A DNA stretch of 64,000 bases, taken from positions 1-64,000 of the forward strand of contig JADDOH010024966.1 in the NCBI GenBank assembly GCA_016648135.1. Direction: 5' to 3'. This DNA comes from Agrypnia vestita (lineage: Eukaryota > Arthropoda > Insecta > Trichoptera > Phryganeidae). This document shows, piece after piece, positions 55,213 to 64,000 of this stretch. The stretch's first letter is position 1, and the number at the start of each line of letters is the position of its first letter. Made by a program: the position numbers and the translations under genes. The notes under the pieces are model-generated. The model searched no databases. It had not been told where the DNA came from and saw nothing but the letters and a program-made list of their open reading frames with translations.

Positions 55213-57284
55213 CAATATACTTCTGCAATAGTCTTTTTGAAATAAATAAACTTCAATACATATATGAATAATTTCAAACTTTAATGTCGTTTAAATTTAG
55301 GTAGGTACGAGATATTTTTGTGTTGTAATATTCAATTCAAGCATATTTAGGAAATATTTCGTAAAAATTTTGGCTCGGTATAAAATAATAAATACATTTG
55401 TATTTTTCTTGTCAGTAAATTTGTTTTGTCCATCTATGGTATTTTTTTAACATTTTATTTTGTACATCTACCATGCAAACAAAAATAAATAAAAATGGAT
55501 GTATATTCTCAAATAATATAATTCATACTTTTTTCATGAATTTCATTACCTTTTTCTGGCGATTTTACCATAATTATTGTATTTTTTTAGCATGGAAGTA
55601 GATTTTTTAAAATAATTTTAAGTAAGCATTTAGAAATTCATTTTTAAATAAAAATTTAAAAATAATCGAAACATCTTTATTTTTCCGAAAAAAGAAAAAA
55701 CTTTTTTTCGGACGCCTTACATTTCAGTCCGATTCCCAATCTTCCAATCCGTAAAATCAATAGTTTACAGAGTGACACTAGTAAGTTAAAAATAAAAAGT
55801 TATTACAAAAGTTTAACTTTAAGAAAAAACTTTTGTGCACAAAACATACTATCTTTTTTCCAAAACATACTATCTGCAGGTTTCATGAAACAAGTGATAT
55901 CCCATCTTGCTTTTTCTAATTTTTTAATATTTATTCATAAGTAATAGTATGACACGAAAAATACATATTTTTTACTGAGACAAACATTTTACATTATTAA
56001 TGGTTAATCTTAATATTTTTTAAATAATGAAATAAGTTTAAATCCAAAAATATTTCAATTAGATTGAGAAAACAAGATGTCAGACCACAGACCATTCTGA
56101 AAAAAAAAACGTTTGTTGCTCTCTCAAACTGTCGATGTATGGAGACACAATAAATATGTAAAATAAATAATATTCATATACCATATCTATATGAATATGA
56201 TTTATTCTTCTGATTTTAAAAGTAATGACTTTAATTTCAAGTACTACAAAATTGATGTTAATAGGCTGATTTGTATATTAAAAAAAAGTAAGTGTTTGTA
56301 AAAAAAAAGATTAGAAGCCATATTTATAAAATAATATAGTGTATAGCCATAAAATCACATTGGTGTCACAAAATATTTTATCTAACTCAGTATACAGAAA
56401 ACCGGAAATAACCAGAATTTACTTACTTAATAATTCTAGGGGAATAATATCTTTCAGTCGCATTAATATTTAAAAAGAAACTTTTAACGAGTGCGCGTGA
56501 CAAATTTTCCTTTAGATTTGCTTTTGTGACTTGTACCCAATTTTGAGCTAAAAGATTTCAATAATCTTCGGAATATACTAACTACCTGCGCTGTACAGTG
56601 GGCCCAGAATGGGATGATTATCCTAAGAAGTGGGTTTCTTTAGCCACAATTACAGTCGAGGATCCCGCCTGGAAATTACGTCATCAAGGAAAGGGCCTTG
56701 TAATTTAAGACGTCCTTTGAAACATGTGATTCGAAAGGACGGGTATTAAATTGGACTGTCGTTTGTAATGTCCAAATTTGAGCCTCTTTATGTCCCCTCC
56801 TCGTGTGCCTTAAAGGCCCCGTAGACCACAGACGGAGGGACAGAGCGGAGGAATATGGTTGTCCACAATAATTATCAAATTAATAACGAAATATCAAAAT
56901 AACACAAAGGGGTCGATTCGTTCGAAAGTTGTCCATTCTTTTTTTGTTACTTTCAAGATACACCGAAAATTGTAAATATTCTAAATATTATCGTTAGATT
57001 TGTAATAATAAAACAAATTTTAAAATATTATATTAAAGTACGATGTAAATGATACATGGCAATTGCCAGTCTTTATTTAACTTTTAATAAATATAGATTC
57101 AAATAAGTTGTTATTTCACGCCTCAAAATTAATTTGTATGGAAAACGATAATTTATATAAAAATAACCTGTGATATAACGTGAATCATGCAGTTATACTT
57201 ATATATCTCCAAATCCAATGCGAATTTAAAAGATTAACTAGGCACTAGAGTTATACAAAATCCTAAAAAGGATAAGGCTTCGAT
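55213..57284. other. Long AT-rich stretch without recognised genes
   Basis: Many A and T runs. 56600-56850 is GC-richer but has no motif. Confidence 0.45.
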
Positions 57285-57845
57285 AACTAGCTAACTAACC
57301 ATCACGCCGTTTCTCCGCAGGTGTGGGCAGAGAGGATAGAACACCATATTCTTCTATCTTGGCACACCAATTTTTGCATGTAAGCACTACTTTCTTTCTT
57401 TTGTCTACCACACTACAGCCAGCATTACGTTGACTTCTAATTTGTTCATTTCTCACTTTATCGATCAAAGATTTTCCACACAAGCGCCTTAGTGACCGCA
57501 TTTCCAACACATTCGGTCTACTTTAATTCCTTTTTTGCCAATTCCAGGCTTCACTTCCATACATCAGAGTTTGCATTAGAACGCCACTATGTACCGCTAG
57601 TCTTGCTTCCATTTTAAAGGTTCTTATTAGTCATGATGGCATTCAAAGCACCATTTACTTTGTGACCCGCAGTCACCCTCCTTTCGATATCCTTGCCGTC
57701 TCTACTAAACATACTCCCAAGTACACAAACTCATTCAATTGTTCTAAGCATTCGTTGTTTACAATTACGTCACACTTAGTCACTTTCAATTTGCTAACAT
57801 TCATCACAAGTTTACTCTGCATGCATATCGGACATGCTGGACACC
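57285..57845 (-). pseudogene. LINE family A reverse transcriptase fragment, copy A6
   Basis: The most extended family A copy. On the minus strand: LRTIE-VCVLGSMFSRDGKDIERRVTAG, then HKVNGALNAIMTNKNL, KPGIGKKR--SRPNVLEMRS and LRRLCGKSLIDKVRNEQIRS. It then jumps to EEYGVLSSLPTPAEKR and the (TTAG)n tail. The landmarks are those of the reverse transcriptase thumb region (YLGSMFSRDG, RRV-AGHKVNGAL, the C of RRMCG). The GHVERM-DQINQ segment is deleted. Several stops are present. Confidence 0.8.
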
Positions 57846-58519
57846 ACCTTTGAGGATTTTATATAAACGGTAGTAGACCGAGTACAGAAATGCGTACGTG
57901 TACGAGCTTCCACGTTGGGTTAAACATATAAATTCATCAAATTTTCTAGAGGTCTCCTTATAAAAAGCTTCCAAATCTCCTCATAAAAAGATTCCAAAAA
58001 TGCTTCGAGCAACTGTTGAGCCGTGCGGATGAAAGTCGCAGCGAATGTTGGCTCGCACACACCGATCGATAATACGGACCTCCTCGATACCGGGGGGACG
58101 ACATTAGACCGCCGTTCGCGGAGTACATTGCGAGAACATTACCATAATAATAACCGCTCATGAATTTCAATGGGCGGGCAGCCTCGGTCCATGAATTGGA
58201 TGTTACCGAAACCGCATCACAAGTGAACCATTTAAAGCCCAAGAATAATTATGAATCTTACTTCAATATTACTCGACATGCTGTGGATATTTCAAAATAA
58301 AGCTTATTATTAAACGTATTTTCCTATTTTCTTATCCGCTGAATTTACCTCGTTGCATCTGTAATGAGCCTGGAGCTACCCGATGCCTGATTGGAGCGAG
58401 TAGAGTAGTATTCGTTTTGTAAATTATTTCATTTTATAAATTATTATTTTGGATAATAACAACCCCGATCTTAACCTCCTGAGAAAAATATAAAACAACA
58501 TGGCTTTCTTTATTTACTA
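57846..58519. other. No gene recognised
   Basis: A 94-aa minus ORF (57958-58242) lies in a GC-richer patch without a motif. Confidence 0.4.
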
Positions 58520-59350
58520 CTAGCTGTTTGTACTCGGCGTTGCCCGGGTTAAGGATTTGGCTAAAAATAAGTTTGTGGACACACACAAAGGTTCCATTGT
58601 TTTGCAAAGTCAAAAAATTTTAGTCAAACCAGTCAAACGGTGTAGATTTGTATAGAAGATTACCCGCGCGGCTCGCGTGCGTAGATTTTTAGTAACTTTT
58701 AGTCATATTTTATCAATATGTGTATTAACCTTAGCGTATAGATAGATATATGTCGTCGCGGACTTTTTTTATAGAACTTTCTTACCGAACTCTCTTACCG
58801 TTAAGGGAGCGTTCGTAAAAAAGGCATGGCTCAGATGTTTTAATTTTTTGAACACTGACGTTATTTATTGCAAAGAACTCCTTTATTTACAATATAAAAA
58901 TTAAAAAAACACAATGTTTTTTATGAGAGTTCAATATTTTATTAGTCTCTTACAGGACGATCGTTTCGGCTGTTTAGGCCATTATCAACTGATAATGTTG
59001 TTAATGATAATGATGTAAATCAGTTGATAATGGCCTAAACAAACAGGCTGATTTACATCATTATCATTAACAACATTATCAGTTGATAATGGCCTAAACA
59101 GCCGAAACTATCGTCCTGTAAGAGACGAATAAAATATTGAACTCTCATAAAAAACATTGTGTTTTTAATTTTTATATTTAAGGCATGGCTCGACCATTTT
59201 TTCGTCGACTTCAGTTCTAAAATAGGTCACAATGAAAAGCCTTTTTATTCTAATGGGATAATATTACTAATTATTATAAGTCTGCCTTCGTGCAAAGGCC
59301 GGTTACGTATACTTATTAATATTAAGAGTACTTCCTCATAACGTAAAAAT
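58520..59350 (-). mobile_element. Helitron-like element (families E and D), cut by a hairpin
   Basis: On the minus strand the 3' end reads a CCGGG-containing hairpin, then AGTACAAACAGCTAG at 58520, followed by T (complement of 58519), the Helitron pattern. Sequence from 58660 matches the complete Helitron at 33890-34257 (GATTACCCGCGCGG, TCATATTTTATCAATATGTG, GTCGTCGCGGACTTTT). It continues after the inserted hairpin with CGACCATTTTTTCGTCGACT. The far end was not located. Confidence 0.6.
58821..59191. mobile_element. 347-bp hairpin element with 12-bp TSD
   Basis: The insert (58833-59179) is flanked by AAGGCATGGCTC (58821-58832, 59180-59191). Its arms, about 125 bases each (from TATAAAAATTAAAAAAACAC to its complement), are nearly perfect complements. 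Each contains GTTGATAATGGCC, AAACA, GCCGAAAC pointing outward. A third partial copy (GATAATGGCCTAAACA) is at the centre. The layout and 12-bp target duplication match the PLE hairpin at 15.76 kb, although the sequence is unrelated. Confidence 0.75.
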
Positions 59351-60119
59351 CACCCTCGCATCCAATGAATATATCCCGAGCAACTCTCGATCGGGTCGGG
59401 TAATGCTCGTCATAATTTATATTTATAGCTGCAAACGGCCGAGTATTTAACAAGAACGGAAAAGGTGTCTAAGGTCCGTTTGGAGAGGAGAACCGCACGA
59501 GCGCCGAGTGCTGTCGGGGCAAATTGCATTCGCGCACTCGCGGGCGGCCTACTTCTGCTGCAGAGGCGGCAATTGAAATGCAAAACAAGAAAATATTTTC
59601 AGCAGAGCCAACGTTTCGAAATTGTCGGTGAAAGATAAATATTAAAGAAGTTCACCTAAGTTTACATTATTATAGCTCAATTATACGATATACCAAAATA
59701 TAACATTATCCAAAATATCTACCTGCATAAAACAAAAGTACATATGTGTGTATATATTTAAAATATTCACTGCCAAAATGGTTATTATTAATAAAATGTA
59801 TAAAAAAATATTTACCTTCCTAACCCTTTTTATCACATTATGAAGGACATGGATTTTTCCGAAATAGGTTGATTTAATAGATAAATCTCATGTAGACTCG
59901 TGAAAAAAACTTATGAAGTTAATTATAAATTTTATAAAAACAAATTTTACTAAAAATAATTTTACAAAAAAATATATATTTATTCAGTGATAGTTTGTTA
60001 TATTTATTTGTTATCAATAATTTTATATAATAAATTTATATTTATTTAGTGATAGTTTATTACATTTATTTAATAAATACATTTATATTAGGTTTATTTA
60101 TATTTAATGAACTATATGA
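59351..60119. other. No gene recognised
   Basis: 59450-59580 is GC-richer without a motif. AT-rich after 59640 with short repeats of TTTATATTTATTTAGTGATA (59995-60060). Confidence 0.4.
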
Positions 60120-60492
60120 AAGATTTTATGACTTAAACTTAAAACTTTTTTTTTTTATAAATAATAATGAGTGATTTTTTCCCTCAAGAAACTATGCTTT
60201 CGAAGACCGCCATTTTGCTAATTTAAAAAAAAAAAGATACGATAAAGCACAAGATAAACTATCGAACTACTATTTTTTTTTGTTTCATTGAATTTAGATA
60301 TAAACCACTAAGAAGTACTGATGGACACCGCTAGGCACTATTTGCAAGACAGGGGTCACGAATCGAGCTGCTATCGTGGTCCAGTATTAATAATTCTATT
60401 TGAAATTTTCTGTTTGGTTACTTGAAATATAAATACGAAAAAAAATCTTGAAAAGTGTATTTTTTCACGACTCGACTACATGTCACGCCTTA
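60120..60492 (+). repeat. Right-end copy of the 39.26-kb element
   Basis: Matches 40080-40500 in order: ATGAGTGATTTTTTC, AGACCGCCATTTTGCTAA, CACTAAGAAG(T/C)ACTGAT, GTGGTCCAGTATTAATAATT. It ends CGACTACATGTCACGCCTTA, a diverged terminal repeat. Left half missing. Confidence 0.65.
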
Positions 60493-60839
60493 AATTTCAC
60501 ATAGAATAAATAGATTAATACGTTGTTATCAATTATTATACGATGAGTGTGTGATTCTAAGTAAACTCCATTAAAAGTTTTATTAGTTGGCAACCCTGGC
60601 TATTAATTACAATTTGCAAAGACAATCTGAGGGAACTGGTACATTTGAGGTTGTATTCATGACTTTTATGGTTCTTCACATTGTAACAGGGTTAAAAAAG
60701 AATCACGCAATTCCGTCAAAGTGACAGTTGTTTGAAGTTGGCACAACACTACGGAAGGATCTGGAATCACCTCCGCCTTTCGAGTGACGTCTGCAACTTT
60801 CAGCAAAATCTGGAAAGTACGACTATTTGCTAGTAAGCA
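60493..60839. other. No gene recognised
   Basis: Unrecognised, leading into the TATA-bearing repeat; this repeat may start within it. Confidence 0.4.
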
Positions 60840-61200
60840 CTGGAAACGTCTGGATAACAGCATTAGCCATATAAATACGACGCGCGGGAGAAAGGTGTGA
60901 GTTGTTTTCCGAACGCGGTTGACGTGCGATAACAGAAGGGTAGCCGCGGGCGGCCAAGCGAGCGGAAATTCGACAGCTATTCTAGAAAGTTAAGTAATAA
61001 GTGCGGAAATTGGATGGAATATTCTAGTGAACAGTGAATAAAGTGTTAAAACGAATATAAAGTGTCTATTTACAAGTGATAAATTGCGAAACAGATTAAT
61101 TTAAGGAATAGCGTTACATTTAATAGCGATAAGTGACCTTGTTCGATAGTTTTAATTAATTAATCGGTATTTCATAAATCCTGTATTAAATCCCAACAAT
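60840..61200 (+). repeat. TATA-bearing repeat, copy 2 (possible solo LTR)
   Basis: TATAAATA (60870-60877), then a GC-rich stretch, TTGGATGGAATATTCTAGTG, AAAGTGT, GCGATAAGTGACCTTGTTCG and TTAATTAATTAATCGG. All of these appear in the same order at 7626-8000. The PLE insertion lies about 70 bases downstream. Confidence 0.5.
60870..60877 (+). promoter_or_regulatory. TATA box of repeat copy 2
   Basis: TATAAATA, conserved in position with 7626-7633. Confidence 0.45.
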
Positions 61201-61363
61201 TTCATTACTTCCTCCTGCAGCCACGGCACGTGAAAATAAATTACTTTGTGAATTCAAAGATGGCAATGAAACATTTTCAGTCCAAGAATGTTCTTAGGTT
61301 TTCACGGCCACTCAGAATCTTCAAGTTTGTGTTTACTGGGGTATTATGCCTTTTGGAAATGGC

Positions 61364-61637
61364 GCGTACCATTTCCAAAAGGGTCAACGAACACAAACGG
61401 GCATGCAGAAAAATCAGCACTGGCCGATCATTTTCTGATACCGACCATCATTTTGCATTCGAACCGAAAATCCTTGGAAAGCCTAAGAGTCACCATACGC
61501 GTCTTATCAAGGAAGCACTAGAAATCTACAAGCACCCGATAAATATTAACAGAGATGATGGTCTCAAATTAAAAACATCTTGGTATCCGGCGTTTCAAAG
61601 TCATTCTCGTCGCAGACTCCGCAGAGATAGTGATTAG
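61364..61637 (+). pseudogene. PLE GIY-YIG endonuclease, C-terminal part
   Basis: PLEs encode a reverse transcriptase fused to a GIY-YIG endonuclease that nicks the target. Visible here is the domain's second half: KRVNEHKRACR, KSALADHF (in the next frame), TDHHFAFEPKILGKPK, RLIKEALEIYKHPININRDDG and LKTSWYPAF, to a stop at 61635. The Glu of KEALEI corresponds to the conserved acidic residue of GIY-YIG nucleases. The GIY and YIG strands and the whole reverse transcriptase are absent. Two offsetting indels near 61408-61440 break the frame, so it is dead. Confidence 0.75.
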
Positions 61638-61737
61638 ACAACAGATGAATCGTACACACAATACAACACTCATGACTTCGGCACGGTATTACAAGCCGAT
61701 ACTTAACCACAACACCAACATTCAAGACAACACATCA

Positions 61738-61776
61738 GCCCTGATGATGGACCCTGCAATGGGATCCGAATCGTCG
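61738..61776 (+). ncRNA. Hammerhead-like module, family A
   Basis: CTGATGA (61741-61747), U, the GGA-CCC/GGG-A-UCC stem with loop UGCAAU, then GAAUCGUC. It is the same as the 15.85-kb motif except that A15.1 is U, which disrupts the ACGU palindrome. Confidence 0.5.
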
Positions 61777-61842
61777 GCCCGAAAGATCGCAACAACACGG
61801 CATAATACCCCAGTAAACACAGACTTGAAGATTTTCAGTCCA

Positions 61843-62453
61843 GTTCGTGAGCACATTCACGCGTCCATCACCCATTTAATTTGTCCCCTCCCTGTCCGCG
61901 GCGCGGCGCACCGGCACGGATACGCAACGTGACGGCGCCGTTTGTGCATCGGCGGATTTATGCACTTCCCGATAAAACTTTATTGGCCATTAAAACGACG
62001 TTCAGAGCACAATTCGGATGATTTACGGCGCCGGCTCAAAACTGATTTGTTTACAAGAATAGTAGTGTTGTGCCTCGTATCGCACAATTCTCGAGTTTTG
62101 GCGGTAATGTATTATTCGTGGCGTGCGGATGCAAAAGCGCCCTGCCCATGTGGATTCCCACATGCGCCATATTTTCTGCAATACTCACGGTCAGTGAAAT
62201 ATTTCAATGTCAATATTTCTGTAATTTATGATTAATCAAATTTAACTAATATCATTATTGAGTTCTATTATAATTAATAAATATAAACCCCTTTTCACAA
62301 CTTATATCTATTGTTGCTACTTAAACACATAAGTGTGCCTTAACTTTGACATCAAATAGGAACATTGATTTTTGATTTGTTAGTATACACTGTATCCTAA
62401 CGAATGCCCCTGACACATGTTGACATTTTTATTTTTATTAATTATATTAATAA
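61843..62453. other. No gene recognised
   Basis: 61860-62170 is GC-richer, with a 97-aa ORF (61942-62235, +) that shows no known domain. Confidence 0.4.
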
Positions 62454-62960
62454 CTAGCTGTTCGTACCCGGCGTTGCACGGGTTAAATATTATGTTAAAA
62501 ATAATATTTTGGGGGGAAACAAAGGTTCCATTGTTTTGCAAAGCTCTAATAAAAACAATGTTTCAATTTAATCTAGGATGGGATGAATGGGATGTCCGAA
62601 GGGGATGTTGCCTTATGGATTTTGATTATGTATTCCGCCGAAACCTAAAGAATATGTATGCAAAATTTGGGTCATGTCCTAAAAAATAAGTATAAAAAAA
62701 TTGGGTAAGAAAGGTCGAACGGCACAGATGTGCATGGAAAATATTTCGCGAGAAAGGGTGGGGTAAAGGGGGAGGGGAAAAATGTCACCTATGTTACCCG
62801 CCGGGTCCTAAAGATGCAAAATTTAAGTCACATCGGCCAAACAGTGTAGATTTGTACAGAAAACATATCAGGAAGAATTGATGTACGCGAAAATCCGGAT
62901 TAGATAAGTCAAACGGTGTAGATTTGTACAGAGAACAGACAGACAGAAAAACATTGAGAT
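62454..62960 (-). mobile_element. Helitron-like family E element
   Basis: On the minus strand the 3' end reads AACCCGTGCAACGCCGGGTA, CGAACAGCTAG and then T. CCCG...CGGG forms the terminal hairpin. The body shares ACAAAGGTTCCATTGTTTTG with 58586-58605 and GTGTAGATTTGTACAGA with 32400-32416. Two such GTGTAGATTTGTACAGA blocks (62847, 62920) form an internal direct repeat. The 5' end was not located; no helicase gene. Confidence 0.6.
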
Positions 62961-63274
62961 TTATTTTTTATAAATTTATGTAAAAGTCACCACAAAATCA
63001 TTTTGCTTTTTTTGAAGAAGCGATTAATTCTATTAGTTTTCGTAAAGCATTATTTAAATGTCACTTTTTTTTTGGCGGTTCAGGCCATTTTGAGTATTAT
63101 TGTTAAGCTTCACTATAATCGATGGTGAAATCAACAAGTCGAGCAACCTTTACACACAGTTCGTGCATTACAAGTTATGACACCGATGTTATCGAGTCCT
63201 CAAAGTTTGCATGTTTCATGCATAATCCATCATGCTTGGAATCTGAACAATAAACACAGCAGGTTCCACATATC
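62961..63274. other. No gene recognised
   Basis: Unrecognised AT-rich sequence. Confidence 0.4.
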
Positions 63275-63414
63275 AAAATAAAAACACACTTGTTTTTTAG
63301 TTCTACTTGTTTAAATTTTGTGAGATGATGCCTTATGAGAGCATTATCAATCTCGAGGAGGGATTGATAACGACCTCATAAGGCACCAACTAAAAAAAAG
63401 TGTGTTTTTATTTT
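63275..63414. repeat. 140-bp hairpin element
   Basis: AAAATAAAAACACACTT and AAGTGTGTTTTTATTTT form the outer stem. TGCCTTATGAG...ATTATCAATC and GATTGATAAC...CTCATAAGGCA form the inner stem around TCGAGGAG. The left arm has an unpaired insertion of about 25 bases. The layout resembles the other hairpin elements, but no target duplication was found. Confidence 0.6.
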
Positions 63415-64000
63415 CATATATCCGTTTACGGAGTTTATAAAATTATCTCTGAAACAAAAAACCCAGCTAATTGACAGTTTTGGGCAAATAAGCGTAAATA
63501 AATGTACATGTACGACACGTAACGTTATAATTAACATTTACACATTGTGAAGAATTGGAAACGCTTCCTTGATATTATTTAAATTCCGTTACAGCTTATA
63601 TTATGATACTATACCTAACGTAGAACAGTTTGGTTTTGTTGTAAAATGTTGTCAACTAGCTTTAAGACATGTTCCTGAGTGTACGTTTATAATATTCATT
63701 GAATCAACTCAATAACATACGAGAATTCAGGCAACAAGAACACTTGATATCGAGACCATGAAAGAGCACATAAAAATAACCGAGATGTTGGTACTTACGA
63801 AGAAGATGATAAGAACTTTCTACAAATGACTCCTTGATATTCAGAATCAACTTTTTTCTCTCATCTAATCTAAATGCTCTCTAAAGACTCTATTCTAAAA
63901 ATATATTTTAAAAGTCTCTAAAAAAAGTGTATACTATAAAAAAGCCGATAGGCTGCATGATATACTTTTCCCGAGTCCCAAGTTTTTCCGCCCTACTACA
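63415..64000. other. No gene recognised
   Basis: AT-rich to the end of the window. Nothing supportable. Confidence 0.45.

Larger units (their letters stand above)
61273..61842. mobile_element. Truncated Penelope-like element with 12-bp TSD
   Basis: The insert 61285-61830 is flanked by ATTTTCAGTCCA (61273-61284, 61831-61842). Its left part (61285-61363) is an inverted copy of the right end: CTTCAAGTTTGTGTTTACTG answers CAGTAAACACAGACTTGAAG. Between them lie the GIY-YIG relic and a hammerhead-like module. A short inverted duplication (CCTTTTGGAAATGG/CCATTTCCAAAAGG, 61351-61383) marks the junction of the inverted terminal piece with the coding part. Inverted terminal pieces upstream of a 5'-truncated copy are a known PLE feature. 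Confidence 0.8.

Overview
The window looks like intergenic or heterochromatic DNA from an insect, most likely a moth or butterfly (Lepidoptera). It is AT-rich and eukaryotic. It holds a mariner with a transposase resembling the cecropia subfamily, Helitron-like ends of the kind common in Lepidoptera, RTE-type LINE tails ending in (TAAG)n, Penelope-like elements (PLEs), and piggyBac, PIF/Harbinger and hAT elements. Assignment to Lepidoptera is inference. I recognised no host protein gene, rRNA gene or intact tRNA gene, and nearly every short ORF is chance or a transposon relic. All translations and alignments were done by eye.

Layout. 0-6 kb: AT-rich DNA, a decayed PLE end (2.1-2.4 kb), two fold-back elements and a tRNA-derived SINE. 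6-12 kb: a PLE-like family B composite with a LINE inside it, a TATA-bearing repeat (7.6-8.0 kb), an inverted pair of repeats (8.6-9.1 and 11.1-11.6 kb) and two LINE 3' ends. 12-15 kb: little recognisable. 15.2-16.4 kb: a mariner fossil cut by a 218-bp PLE hairpin, then another PLE end. 18-19.1 kb: a 1.06-kb inverted repeat with a single arm repeated at 25.3-25.7 kb. 20.8-24.1 kb: a short-repeat cluster and LINE and PLE scraps. 24.47-25.22 kb: an internally deleted Harbinger. 26.0-28.0 kb: an RTE 3' end, then the one apparently intact gene of the window, a 339-aa mariner transposase in a complete 1,285-bp transposon. 30-40.5 kb: Harbinger MITEs, a complete short Helitron, a recurring unclassified repeat and a 1.24-kb TTAA-flanked element with a Mutator-like relic. 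40.9-47 kb: a second SINE copy, an hAT MITE containing an RTE tail, a possible solo LTR and a fold-back. 47.4-57.9 kb: LINE tails, a PLE-like hairpin and a piggyBac inserted into a LINE. 58.5-64 kb: Helitron-like DNA cut by a hairpin, a TATA-bearing repeat and a PLE fragment with a GIY-YIG relic.

The most unusual signal is a small RNA-like module, CTGAYGA-N-stem-loop-GAAAC, found in several unrelated repeats and most clearly just downstream of PLE coding relics. It matches the conserved core of hammerhead ribozymes, which are known from PLEs, apart from one consistent extra nucleotide. Inverted pairs of the module form hairpin elements; two of these hairpins, and a separate PLE copy with a single module, are bounded by 12-bp target duplications.
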